A program made the translations under genes and the position numbers. Below the pieces are notes generated by a model that worked only from the letters and a program-made list of their open reading frames with translations, was not told the DNA's origin and did no database searches. From positions 1,860,001-1,924,000 of the forward strand of contig JAUPSS010000002.1 in NCBI GenBank assembly GCA_040285825.1: DNA of 64,000 nt. Reading direction: 5' to 3'. Below, in pieces: positions 29,576 to 39,276 of the stretch (its first letter is position 1; every line of letters starts with the position of its first letter). This stretch comes from Eukaryota sp. TZLM1-RC (lineage: Eukaryota; Metamonada: BaSk clade).

Positions 29576-30991
29576 ATGTCCAGCTCCAAACCTGGTTCTA
29601 AGGACTTTTGTCCTGCCAGGATTCGCAACGCTTTACAGTCTAGCTTGGATGAAAACTCCCTTCTGGAATGCTCTTCTTCTATCAAAAATCTTCTCCTACC
29701 CTTTTTCCAAGCCGCTTATGATTGTAAGCTTCTCTCTGCTCTTTCTGCTACAAAGCCAAACTCAGATAACGAAATACTGGAAGAAGTAGAATACGAGTAT
29801 GACTATGTAACTGAAGAAGACACTGACCCTGAACCTGACTCAGAAGTTGATGATGCATCAGTTTCCTTTGCTGACATCACTCCACGTGAAGTCTCGACCC
29901 CAATGGAACCACGCACTGTTTGCCTCCAAACTGATGTTTCCAAAATACCGCGTGACCAACTTTTTTTAGCTTATCTTCCCCCCAGTTGGTTCTTCCATTC
30001 CTTTGCTGAAATGGTTCTTGCTTGTTTAAGGTTCTATCACAGTCCCGTGTCTTATGAATTCATTGAACAATCCACTAAGAATGTTGAATTGATCAATCAG
30101 TCAAAGAACAGTGCAGATAAGGCCCACAAAGTAACTACAACGTGGCGAAAATACATTAAGAGTGCACTAGAAAAATACTCTCCTTGGTTAATTTACCACA
30201 ACCCAGTTGATAAGACATTTAGACTTACCAGGAGAGGGAAGGAGGCCCTCACTAGCATTGGGGCTAATCATTCTTCTATAGAAGGACTTGAGTTTGTTAA
30301 GAAGTTCTCGAAGAATAGGAAGGTGATCTATCCCGAAAGACATTTACCATCAAATTTTGTCTATCAAACAGTTTATGACTTTTTGAACGAGGAACCCCCG
30401 ATAGAACCTCCAACTCCTGAGAGAAAACCAAGAGAGAAAAAGGCCAGGAAGAAGGAGGTTAAAGTAGAACAGACACCGGAAGGTCATAAAGATGACGTCA
30501 AGACAACATCAGTCAAGAAACAATCAATCAAAGTCAAGAGTGAGGTTCTACTCAGTACTTCTGCTGCTTCTATCAAACGTTCTTGTTTGCGCCTGAGGAG
30601 ATCTTCTGAAGTCAAGCCCACTTGCCTTTCCCCAACACCTGTCCCTGCTTTGAAAAGGCCTCGTAGATGTACACGAAATAAAGATACCCCAAGTGTGGAA
30701 AACAAGAAGGAACCGGAAGTTTTGATTAAAGATCAATGTTTTGATCGGGTTTTTGATGTTCCATTTATTAAAAAGTTTCTGAGGGATTTGGAACCATGTT
30801 TTTTGGAAGAATTAAACCGGTTTTTGCCAAAAGTTGACTCTGTTTTGAGTGATGGTGGACAACAGTTACTTTTTAAAGCTAATCGTTACCTGAAATTGAC
30901 AATGAAAGATCTGCCAGAATCCTTTTTCAATAATATTATAGATAAAGTCAATAGGAGTCAAGACGAAAATGACCCTGAAGTTGAATTGTGA
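29576..30991 (+). CDS. Hypothetical nuclear protein with possible winged helix, 471 aa
   Basis: ATG start, TGA stop. Residues 1-60 are helical, then comes an acidic block (EILEEVEYEYDYVTEEDTD). A globular part at about 135-250 reads PPSWFFHSFAEMVLACLRFY, then TTWRKYIKSALEKYSPWLIY and KTFRLTRRGKEALTSIG, a helix-helix-hairpin order suggestive of a winged helix. A Lys/Arg/Pro-rich linker (RKPREKKARKKEVKVEQ, KRPRRCTRNK) leads to a C-terminal helical block (FIKKFLRDLEPCFLEELNRF). Probably DNA- or chromatin-associated, but no named family was recognised. It starts 118 bp after a hAT target duplication. Confidence 0.6.
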   Translation: MSSSKPGSKDFCPARIRNALQSSLDENSLLECSSSIKNLLLPFFQAAYDCKLLSALSATKPNSDNEILEEVEYEYDYVTEEDTDPEPDSEVDDASVSFADITPREVSTPMEPRTVCLQTDVSKIPRDQLFLAYLPPSWFFHSFAEMVLACLRFYHSPVSYEFIEQSTKNVELINQSKNSADKAHKVTTTWRKYIKSALEKYSPWLIYHNPVDKTFRLTRRGKEALTSIGANHSSIEGLEFVKKFSKNRKVIYPERHLPSNFVYQTVYDFLNEEPPIEPPTPERKPREKKARKKEVKVEQTPEGHKDDVKTTSVKKQSIKVKSEVLLSTSAASIKRSCLRLRRSSEVKPTCLSPTPVPALKRPRRCTRNKDTPSVENKKEPEVLIKDQCFDRVFDVPFIKKFLRDLEPCFLEELNRFLPKVDSVLSDGGQQLLFKANRYLKLTMKDLPESFFNNIIDKVNRSQDENDPEVEL

Positions 30992-31132
30992 TTGTGATTG
31001 ATTGGAATGTTTTGACAAACAAGACATTGGTATTTCATTGTATCTTTTATTAATTTGTCTTATTTTTCAAGAGTTAGACTGTAAATATAAATTATTAACA
31101 AAAAACAATAAATTTGTTTATACAACTTCAAA

Positions 31133-31975
31133 TTAATTATTTACGCCACCATAGTAATTGGTAATTTTGTTGTCACCCTCATTGTTCATCATTTTGGGTT
31201 GCTTTATAACATTACAACTAGCTCTTCTTCGTTTTCGAACTTTGACCTCTGAAGAAGCGGAAACCTGACTGACACGATTGGGAACCAGTTCAAAATCATC
31301 CAGACAATCATCGTCAACATCAATAACTTCAATAGATTGATCTAACGATTTTTGATCTTCTTGAAGTTGCATTTGTGGGACCATGGAGAGACTTTTTGGT
31401 CTTATGGTGGACCTTTTCCTCCCATGCTTGTACTGCTTGAGATGAGATTTCAGTAGTTTGTTTTCATCATTGGCATTTTTTAGCATTGAAGCCAATGTCA
31501 TGGGATTCTTCCTGGCTAAATATTCTACTTCACACTTATCCAGACCAAAGTTCTTCTTCGTGGAAGTTGCGGTGAGTGCGGACTCAGTGAATTGAAGATT
31601 CTCCTGTAATTCGGTTAATAGTGATTGTAGTTGCTGTATCTTAGTTGTTTGGTGGTTTAAAGTGAGTTCTAGTTCACTTTTTAACATAGACTGATGTTTC
31701 TGTTGTGCAATAACATCTTTCAGTTGATTCTCTAGAAGTTCTACATTTTGCTGCAGCTCTACAGACGCTGCTTCTGATTCTGAAGGAGAAAGAAAGAGAT
31801 GAACAGACCGAGTACAATGCATCCTACAACAGGGACACATTTTCTTATACATCAACCATTTATCGAGACAAGATTCATGTGAGACATGGCCACAGTGACA
31901 GTCAGGAACTGCAAGTTCGCCAGAGTGTAGGGATTCATGACAAATCACACAGACAGATGGTTGTTCGTCAACCAT
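31133..31975 (-). CDS. RING-finger coiled-coil protein, TRAIP-like, 280 aa
   Basis: First ATG of the frame is at 31975 (MVDEQPSVCVICHE). RING at residues 9-52: CVICHESL...CHCGHVSHESCLDKWL...CPCC, with all metal ligands. Then a long coiled coil (VELQQNVELLENQLKDVIAQ ... LESALTATS), a helix ending in KSHLKQYKHGRKR, an acidic stretch (IEVIDVDDDCLDDFE) and a basic patch RKRRRAS. The end, DNKITNYYGG, resembles a PCNA-binding PIP box (Ile-x2-Tyr-Tyr) with Asp in place of Gln. RING, coiled coil and a terminal PIP box is the order of TRAIP, a replisome ubiquitin ligase; other RING/coiled-coil ligases are possible. Confidence 0.7.
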   Translation of the reverse strand: MVDEQPSVCVICHESLHSGELAVPDCHCGHVSHESCLDKWLMYKKMCPCCRMHCTRSVHLFLSPSESEAASVELQQNVELLENQLKDVIAQQKHQSMLKSELELTLNHQTTKIQQLQSLLTELQENLQFTESALTATSTKKNFGLDKCEVEYLARKNPMTLASMLKNANDENKLLKSHLKQYKHGRKRSTIRPKSLSMVPQMQLQEDQKSLDQSIEVIDVDDDCLDDFELVPNRVSQVSASSEVKVRKRRRASCNVIKQPKMMNNEGDNKITNYYGGVNN

Positions 31976-32403
31976 TATCACAGGACATTATCAGAATTGT
32001 TTTGGAGACAGCAAAGACAATTGCGAATAGCACGACATTTCGTGTAGGATATTTCTCCCTCAAAATCCAGTGAAATTGTCCTTGTGAAATCGAGCAACCA
32101 TGAAATAAATCGAAAACCATTTGAAAGTTGGGTATGAGTATTGACTCAAATGACAGCGCAAATACTATGCTTTCATTTCTTAAGGCGTCAAGTGTATTAA
32201 AGAATTACTATAGAATTTGGTGTCAAGTGAAAAATTCAATTAATGAGCTCATTCTTCTCACTGCATGTCAGACGCGCTCCATGGACCGAAGATGATTCAG
32301 GATTATATGGATTCCACTGTCACATCACAAACAACTTTCTTGGCACGTCGCATCAGCCCTCTTATTTTTTAGGGGATTTCTTCATGAGGATTTTTGCTCA
32401 CAA
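31976..32403. other. Intergenic stretch with a Fanzor-A left-end scrap
   Basis: About 32195-32275 resembles the Fanzor-A left end (GGTGTCAA...AATGAGCTC...TTCTCACTGCATGTCAGAC, compare 17090 and 17570-17600). No ORF of note. Confidence 0.45.
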
Positions 32404-33663
32404 TTGATCAATTGTGGCAACGAAGAAAACACTTTGATTCTTCTACCCTATAATGATGCATTTCATCATTCAAATTTGATTGCATCTGTTGACGAACAAA
32501 TTACTATTGGGCAACAATGGGTATTTGTTGCATTCTGGGTCAAATCCAGTACAGTAAAAGTTTTTGTTTTTGATAGTGTTCGTCATAATGAAGAACAACA
32601 TCAAAAAATTAATTCAATCAATTTTGAAAAACTTGGAATCAATATCAGTTAGAATTGATCTGAATTTTTTGAATCCAATTTAAATGATTGTGGAATATTC
32701 ACCATATTGTTTGCAAAAAGAATGATCAATTTGTTTTTGTCAAATCAGTTCAATTCAATTGATTCAGCTAAAGTTAAACATTTTGTCAATCAAGACAAAA
32801 GATGTTTTCATAGCTGTGTTGACAATGAACGAAAATCATTTGAGACACAGAAATGCTCCTCTGTACATAAAACCATCAGAAAAAGACGAGCCGATGTATT
32901 GAGCACACCTTTGAAACGTGTAAAAACACTGTTCAATGAGAATCCGATGATTCGAATAGATACCCTTAATGACACCATCAAATGTCAAAACACAATTTAC
33001 GCTCAGGATTTTATATTTCAAAATTGAAACTTTGGTGATGGGTAAAAAGATAAGTGATGAGGTTAAAATATTTGTTATTTCTGCAAAAGAACATTCCATC
33101 TCTTACTGTCAATCTACAACAAAGATTGTTGCAAATTCTGTTTCTCATATTTTTACTCGAGAACAGATTGAATGGAATCTTGGTTTTTGTGATCTTGTAG
33201 AAAAGTTAACAAGCAGAAATGAGCATTATTGTAAAGTTGATGATAAAAATATCAATTTATATCATTATTCCTCTGAAAAGTAATTACAAAATTCATTTAA
33301 ACAATTATTAGAAACTTACAATCCACATTTGATATGAAAATTATCAAGTGTGCTGAAAAAATCAATATTCTGAATTCCAAGTCACATACTCAATACCTTC
33401 TTTGTCCTTTTGCTTTTTCTCTATTTAGAACCTTGGGTAAAACTGCGTTATCATTCTTGGACGATTTTTCGTCTATTGTCACAAACAGAACTGGAACAAT
33501 ATTTGACCGAACCTTTTGGCCAAATAGAATTGTTTTTTCTATTTTTAAAGGAAAGCATAGCCCTGTTTCTAGCTCGTTGTTATCACTAGGAAAATTTCAT
33601 GAAGAAATCGCTCCAGTTAAATTTCCAATGGTAGATGTGGAGTTTGAGGAAATTGATTTTTAG
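32404..33663 (+). pseudogene. Non-LTR retrotransposon remnant with ULP1-like protease and endonuclease tail
   Basis: First block (32404-32652): QQWVFVAFWVKSSTVKVFVF then DSV, the His/Trp strand region of ULP1 (C48) cysteine proteases, with Gln where the catalytic His should be. After a TAG at 32650 it continues NLNDCGIFTILFAKRM with the catalytic Cys. Next is a linker KTIRKRRADVLSTPLKRVK. The RT and zinc-knuckle region is deleted. The last block (33334-33663) is the conserved C-terminal tail LLCPFAFSLFRTLGKTALSF then FWPNRIVFSIFKG, ending EFEEIDF. A ULP-type protease in a non-LTR element with restriction-like endonuclease points to the NeSL/Utopia group. Not functional. Confidence 0.65.
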
Positions 33664-33939
33664 TTTTTAACAATATCTTTTGAATTAAATAAGTTTTTTT
33701 TTAAAAATCATATAATATGTGGTTTTAGTATCGTCAAACTTGACATTCCACATATTATTAAACGTTCTGAAAATGAGAACTTTTTCAAGGGTGAAATCGA
33801 TGCTAGTGAATGGATTGAAAACAATAATTAAGATTTAATAGAATTGAATCACAACACTTGAACCCTTTAATTACTGGTCGATTTTTTGTTGATACTTGTA
33901 GTATTTAGACAAATTATTATCAACCACGCAAATTAAAAA

Positions 33940-35299
33940 CAGTTTCTAAAATGTTATTAGGGGAAAGTAAAATTGACTTTAATCCTCAGTTTATTGCAAA
34001 GTTGTAGAAAGTTCATGAAGATGATCCCTTTTCAGATTTCTCCTTATTCCCTGAAAAGAAGTGCAGTTGCAGTTCATTGTCTGAGGGATACAGATTTAAC
34101 CATGAGATTATTTAATTTCTTTGACAATGACGAATTCATGGAAACTGTTAAACATAAACCTTATGAGGTTAAAAGGACGGTTTAAAAAATGTCATCAGAG
34201 ATCCGAAAATGATTGACGTGATCAATGAGGTAGTAATTAGGTGCCAGGAAATTTCTATTGTTGGTTTAGAATTCATTTGTGGTTATTATTTGCATCTTTT
34301 TGACTTACACCCTAATGATATTTTTTCGTGATGCTTTTCTTGTGGTCAAGTCTCAAAGTGATCAAGAAAGTTCTTAACCCAAAGACAAAAACACGTCGTC
34401 TACTAGTTCGCTTTTGATTAATAGTCAAATCCCTTATTTTCTTCCCACCAATTCTAAAAGGGAAAAAGATTCAAAGTTTGATTTTTCGTCAAAATCAAAT
34501 TTGTATTTCAGAGCAGTGTTGTATATTAATAATTTTTTTGAAGATGAGCAGAGCAAGCTATTTCATGCTCTGGCTTTGAAGAATTCTTGTATTACCTCCT
34601 ATATCAGAATTGACAAGACAAGTTTATTAACCTTGTTCTTTGGTGAATACAAGGACATTTTTGGTCAAAGGTCGTCCTACCAATGGAATAATCAAGCTGC
34701 TGATTTGGTTTTGTGGAATATTTTTTTTGAAAAAGGACGAGATTAAAAACACGAAGCTTTATTCAGAAAGTTCAAAGTACATCATGTCTAGTATTGAGAG
34801 TGATGGAATAGCAGTATCACTCATTCAATCTAGGATGGAGTTGAAACAATACAAGGTAACTGCAAAAGAATTGGAAGATAAAGAAAAATATCTTGATGAC
34901 CCCAGCATTAGTCTTCCTGAATTTCAAGATATGAACCTTGCTGCTGCTGATCCAGGGAAATCTGATCTACTCTATTTTTCTGCCAATTTAGCTACTGGAA
35001 TAACACAATCAACAATACCTGAGAGAGATAAATATGTTCATTTCAGACACACTCAAAATCAACGAAGATTTGAGTCGAAAATTTCTGAATTGAAAAGAAT
35101 AAGAGACAGTATTTGGAATGACCCTCTTATTACAATAAGTAACTCTACTGGAAGAGTGATTGATCAATCCAATTATAAACCATCTGAAGAGCAACAACAA
35201 AGAATGGATTTAAACAGCAGTATAATTAATCAAATGACTGAAAGAACTATTAGTTTTTTAAGAGTGAAGTACCTCAAGAAATCAACACTACCACACTAA
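33940..35299 (+). pseudogene. Fanzor lineage C, N-terminal and RuvC-I part
   Basis: Broken frames up to 34640, then an open frame to 35299. Around 34920-35000 it reads LAAADPGKSDLLYF, the RuvC-I strand of Fanzor1-type proteins, homologous to CDPGKRDLIYF of family B. It is followed by HFRHTQNQRRFESKISELKR, the conserved arginine helix of the family. Upstream, SSIESDGIAVSLIQSRME parallels family B's HTDGFNIAVEFVRQD. The frame ends soon after (LRVKYLKKS), and the zinc finger and RuvC-III are missing. It is only weakly similar to B, so it is a separate lineage. Confidence 0.7.
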
Positions 35300-36241
35300 T
35301 TGTTTATATTCCCTGTGCTGATGCCACATGAACATCTTCTGAAAGTGATGAATTTGACTCAACATTATACCTAGAAAAAAGTAGACAAAAGCTTCATGCC
35401 ATGTCATCAAAAGTGCTTAAAGAACATCAAATTTCGCAAAATTACTAACAAGAAGGCCTTACCGGAACAGAGGTAATGCCATTGCATAACGTTTTTCTGT
35501 TTGCTTCGAAAATGTCGGCTAATATTGTCATTATCTTTGCAAAGATTATCCAACCATCACAATGACATGATTTCTTTAACAAAAATACAATTAAGTTTAA
35601 TAATCACAAAGCTGATATATTATTTAGAGAAAACATCAGGATCCACTGCCTCGTGTTCATTCTCCCAATCTCCCCCTGTATGGTAATGTACAGTAAAGAA
35701 TTGAGGCGAATCAATTACATTTTGATCAGAACCCCATAAGGGTGTTCCTGGTTCAGCAGTCACAGATGATGGTGAGTTTGTAATAGCTGATGGAGTAATT
35801 GCTTCATGCTCAGAATCTGAGGAGAGCATTGCAATTGGACCTTCAAATATTAAATCACTTTTCAATATAGGCATTATATGTAACTGAGAAACAGGTCAGT
35901 AGATTGCTAAGCTTAATTCATAAATGTTGGTAGTAATTTGCGAAGTTTGCGAATGTAAACCTGCAGTCACTAGTGAACGAAACACTAATAAAATTTGTGA
36001 TGAACAGATTTACGGTACACCTAGGTAGATGTGGTGGTAGTTTGCGAATGTAAAGCAGTTGAAGACAACATTGATAAATTTAGAATTTAAATAAAGATGA
36101 CACCTTCCAACATTATACAACTACTACAGAACCTCTGTTCTTGTTTCATTTTTCTCCAATAAAAGCTTTTCCGACAAGATGTCATTCAATATGTCAATAT
36201 TTCAATATACATATGAATATAACACTAATTATCACTAATCA
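35300..36241. other. 940-bp stretch, one small acidic ORF
   Basis: Contains short direct repeats of TAGTTTGCGAATGTAAA-type sequence (about 35936-35960 and 36032-36053). The 85-codon minus-strand ORF at 35620-35874 is listed separately. Nothing else is supported. Confidence 0.4.
35620..35874 (-). CDS. Small acidic hypothetical ORF, 84 aa
   Basis: ATG at 35874. Acidic and Ser/Thr/Pro-rich, with two similar pieces SDSEHEAITP and ENEHEAVDPD. No known domain. It may be a remnant of a larger gene or of the truncated Fanzor/retrotransposon cluster next to it; coding status is uncertain. Confidence 0.3.
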   Translation of the reverse strand: MPILKSDLIFEGPIAMLSSDSEHEAITPSAITNSPSSVTAEPGTPLWGSDQNVIDSPQFFTVHYHTGGDWENEHEAVDPDVFSK

Positions 36242-36985
36242 CTAAACTTTGTACTCATACTCCCAGTCAAGAGAGATCCACACCAATTCACTGAACACCT
36301 CAACATCAAAGTAATCTCCCAATACCTTATTACTACTGGAAATAAACTTATTTAAATCAAGTTCTCCATCCACATCCCACTTCAACCCCCTAGTACACAT
36401 AGAAACTTTCCCTGTCATTGGAAGCAATCCTACAGTATTGGTTGAATGAGGAATTCTGTTTACTCTGTGAGACCCTGTTCGGAGTAACAAAAGATAATTG
36501 TAAAGAGAAAAACAAATGATCTGCTCAAACTCCTTGGCATTGTTTAGAGCCGCAATATTGGCCACAACTTGGTCAAACCTGCCTCCCAGGACTCCTATCA
36601 CTACTAAATTGGGAGACTTGCTGAGAGATTGAATGAAAGTTAGAGCTTTGGTACAGTCGTTGGCATCCTGAGAAGATCTCTGTATGATATCAGTACCACC
36701 ATGACTTAACTTTGTCGTTTGTGCTGAATCTAAATCACCAATGCAATAGTCTGGATACTTGGGATGAGTAGCAAGAATATTAGAATTGGAGTGTAATATG
36801 AGATTAGCACCCCCATCTGCAGCTACAACCACTGAAGAATTATCCCAAATGTACGATAGGTTACCATGACAAATGCGATCAATAATGGACTGGTCTGTTG
36901 GTGAATTCAAGATGAGCAATGAGTATGAGTTTGGTAGGGGAAGGTCTTCCATTGTTGAAACAAGGTTTTTTTTATTTTCCATCAT
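36242..36985 (-). CDS. Thiamin pyrophosphokinase, 247 aa
   Basis: Transfers pyrophosphate from ATP to thiamin, making the cofactor ThDP in the cytosol. Start ATG at 36985 (MM; the second Met or the one at residue 12, MEDLPLP, could also start). Catalytic-domain motifs: VVVAADGGANLIL (residue 53), DYCIGDLDSA (residue 78), SSQDANDCTKALTF (the DxxD/K motif, residue 105) and GVLGGRFDQVVANI (residue 132). The C-terminal thiamin-binding beta domain has GLLPMTG, CTRGLKWDVDG and SSSNKV. The usual eukaryotic length is 240-270. An old retrotransposon scrap begins just 15 bp upstream of the start codon. Confidence 0.95.
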   Translation of the reverse strand: MMENKKNLVSTMEDLPLPNSYSLLILNSPTDQSIIDRICHGNLSYIWDNSSVVVAADGGANLILHSNSNILATHPKYPDYCIGDLDSAQTTKLSHGGTDIIQRSSQDANDCTKALTFIQSLSKSPNLVVIGVLGGRFDQVVANIAALNNAKEFEQIICFSLYNYLLLLRTGSHRVNRIPHSTNTVGLLPMTGKVSMCTRGLKWDVDGELDLNKFISSSNKVLGDYFDVEVFSELVWISLDWEYEYKV

Positions 36986-37000
36986 CTCCCCCTTTTCTGT

Positions 37001-37250
37001 TCAAAAGTCGCTGAGAAAGAGACGAGCTGTTGTATTGAGATCAGGAAGTTTTGGTGTCAGGAGACGTTCAATTGATATTTCTTCAGTGATGATCATGAAG
37101 TTATTGTAGCTTTTGCAAAAGAACAGTCACTCTCTTTCTGTAAATCTAAGCCAAAGGTTATTTCAGAAATTGTTTCTCATATTGTTAATTGAGAACAATG
37201 TCTGTCTTTGTGACCATCTAGAAAGCTCACCAACCAGAGATGAACATAAA
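37001..37250 (+). pseudogene. Retrotransposon linker scrap (ULP-to-RT region)
   Basis: Reads KSLRKRRAVVLRS, then AKEQSLSFCKSK...SEIVSHIVN-EQCLSLCDHLESSPTRDEH. Parallels 32875-33250 (KTIRKRRADVLST ... CDLVEKLTSRNEH) in the ULP-bearing retrotransposon remnant. Frameshifts and stops are present. Confidence 0.55.
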
Positions 37251-37464
37251 CCATATCCGGTAAAATTCCTTATCAATTTACATAACCTCGGACATGTTTT
37301 CCAAAAACAATGTTGTGTTGCTTTTTGCTTATCACTCGGACATTGATTATTGTTTACTGATTCTGAAAATGCACATAATGTTGTTGATTGCACATAGAAT
37401 AAAGAAATACTCAATGTGGGAAAATTGAATTTGGCGCCTTCCAATTTGTCCAACTTTCTCTACG

Positions 37465-38055
37465 ATGTCAGATCTCACTGCCACAGAATTGAGTACTATT
37501 TCCGATCTACTGAATGCTCGTAAGTTCTCCCTCCTCAAGAACTTCATTTTTCGTCTTCCGGGTGCTAGGAGATCTGTAGCTCTATCCTGTGTTTACTCCA
37601 TCCTAAAATTACCTTCAATGTCTGGTAACAAAGGAATTTGGCTGCACGTTCCCTCCGTAAGAGATGGAGACACTGAGATGGCTCATCGATTCCTTTTGTC
37701 AGTAGCAAAATTACTGAACAACAATCCTGACGAAGAATTGTACCAATTTCCATCTGGATTCAGATTGGATGGATATTTTGGCCAATCAATCATTTTTGAT
37801 TATGCACCACCGTCTTTTGAAAGTTTGAATCGAAGTTGTTCAGACTATATTTGTGAGTACAAACTCTATAGATGGAAAACTTTCTCCTGCCATCTCAACA
37901 CTCATTACGTTCCATCCGAAAAGGAAAAAATTCAATCCAATGAACCTTATCAGTCACATAGGGGTGAAATGTACCCCTTGGATTACAAAATTTTTGTGGT
38001 TATTTCTGCTTTTCATTTGGAGAACAATCAGTTTCTTCAAGGAGAGCTGAACTAA
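37465..38055 (+). CDS. Hypothetical protein, 196 aa
   Basis: ATG start, TAA stop. The N-terminus is helical (LTATELSTISDLLNARKFSL), then RLPGARRSVALSCVY, a segment with HVPSVRDGDTEMAHRFLLSV, and an aromatic-rich part RLDGYFGQSIIFDYAPPSFE. No membrane span or known motif. A second frame at 38093-38380 follows 37 bp later on the same strand and may belong to the same gene. No short GT-AG intron joins them in frame by eye, so they are listed apart. Confidence 0.5.
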   Translation: MSDLTATELSTISDLLNARKFSLLKNFIFRLPGARRSVALSCVYSILKLPSMSGNKGIWLHVPSVRDGDTEMAHRFLLSVAKLLNNNPDEELYQFPSGFRLDGYFGQSIIFDYAPPSFESLNRSCSDYICEYKLYRWKTFSCHLNTHYVPSEKEKIQSNEPYQSHRGEMYPLDYKIFVVISAFHLENNQFLQGELN

Positions 38056-38092
38056 ACAACTTTACTTTAAACAAGTAACCATTACGCCCCAA

Positions 38093-38380
38093 TTGCTCAA
38101 CAATAAGGAACAGTTTTTGGATGTTGTTTATCGATTTAAAAAACTGTTCCAAATAAACAGCAAGCCATACTACGAGAATGATATAGTGCCTCTGCGTTCT
38201 GATGATATGTCCAACCTTCTTGATGATTCTTCTTCTAATAACTCTCCACTTACTCGTCCTTATTCTACTTCTCAAGCTCCTGTCACTATTATCCAGAACT
38301 ATCATGTAAATGCAAATGTGACCAATATGTACAATAGTGTACTTGTCACTTACAAGGATGATGATCTACCAACTGTATGA
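38093..38380 (+). CDS. Possible 3' part of the preceding gene, up to 95 aa
   Basis: The open frame contains no early ATG; it opens after a TGA near 38047 (VTITPQLLNNKEQFLDVVYR...) and the first ATG in frame is near residue 39. It ends NSVLVTYKDDDLPTV. Ser/Asn/Thr-rich middle (DDSSSNNSPLTRPYSTS). More likely a downstream exon or a frameshifted end of the 37465 gene than a separate gene. Confidence 0.3.
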   Translation: MLNNKEQFLDVVYRFKKLFQINSKPYYENDIVPLRSDDMSNLLDDSSSNNSPLTRPYSTSQAPVTIIQNYHVNANVTNMYNSVLVTYKDDDLPTV

Positions 38381-38619
38381 ACATTACTGTAACATTGATT
38401 TTAAAAATATCAACTAGTATAACCATTTCTTCAAAATTCACATATTAAATTCGCTTAAACATTTAGTAGAATGATTTATTTGTCCTATATTTCGTATATT
38501 TATATATTATCTAGTTACATTTACACAAACTATTAAGAGCCATGGAAATTAAGAACAATTATCACAATGATATTGCGGAAAATAATATTGACCTTAATGC
38601 ATCTGAGCAATGAAACTTG

Positions 38620-39276
38620 ATGTCAGACATCTCTCAGCGTGATCACCTTGACATTTCACATTTTTCTAACATCATGCAGCAAAAGGAGAAAAAGGATAAC
38701 GAGGTTACGGACTCAGTTCCCACCTCCTCCTTCAACCTGTTCTTCACAGAACAGCAGAGTACTTCTTCCCGAACTCCTCAGTCGGGAACAGTCATCCTGC
38801 TTTACAGGAATAAACGGAACATCAGAGCCTCGATTTTTTATCGAAATCGTTGTTCTGATCCTTCCGTGGGGGTAGAATACTGCAGTTTTTCCAGTCATCA
38901 TGTGAGTCATGATATGGGTGCTGTTGAATCAGACATGGTGCTAATCATTTTGGATATGGGATGTTCTTCTTTGTATTTTGTTTTACATTGTTGTTTTGAT
39001 GTTTTTGAGTTTGTTCATTTTTGTGGTTTATATACTTGTACCTTAGATACGGGATGTTGTGTCTTAAATTGCTATTTCAGTCATGTTGAGTTTGATTATC
39101 ATGTTTATAATTTATCTTTTCAATCCAATAGCTGCCAACGTCTTCTATCAACAAACCCATTTACTGTTGATTTAACAAAAGATGGAGATGTTGAAACAAA
39201 TCCTGGTCCCAGAAAGAGAAGATCCGATTTTAAATCAACTCCTCCATCAAAAATTATCAGAAATGCCATTTTTTGA
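38620..39276 (+). pseudogene. Leader ORF ending in a 2A-like motif, start of the Fanzor-B polyprotein
   Basis: ATG at 38620. The N-terminal part is polar (SVPTSSFNLFFTEQQSTSS) and partly conserved in B3. The middle is hydrophobic and Cys-rich (VLIILDMGCSSLYFVLHCCF, FCGLYTCTLDTGCCVLNCYF). It ends with DLTKDGDVETNPGP, then PRKRRSDFK. The frame closes at 39276 in a run of six T; one T fewer would carry it directly into the next frame (FDQQTSKRKRKKQQ), so the stop looks like a decay frameshift. Function of the leader is unknown. Confidence 0.65.
39124..39210 (+). other. 2A-like ribosome-skipping sequence
   Basis: Codes for the stretch ending GDVETNPG|P (39184-39210). It fits the strict 2A consensus D-[VI]-E-x-N-P-G-P, where peptide-bond formation is skipped between Gly and the last Pro. 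Such motifs occur in viruses and in some cellular non-LTR retrotransposons. Here it would release a downstream protein starting PRKRRS, which looks like a nuclear localisation signal. Confidence 0.8.

Noticed and set aside
35936-36053. Direct repeats around TTTGCGAATGTAAA as terminal repeats of a small element
   Set aside because: Too short and without flanking duplication or partner copies elsewhere in the window.
38860-39120. Cys-rich hydrophobic stretch read as a membrane or signal domain of the Fanzor-B leader
   Set aside because: T/G-rich DNA gives Cys, Phe, Val and Leu in this frame by composition alone; no second copy covers it, so a domain call is not supported.
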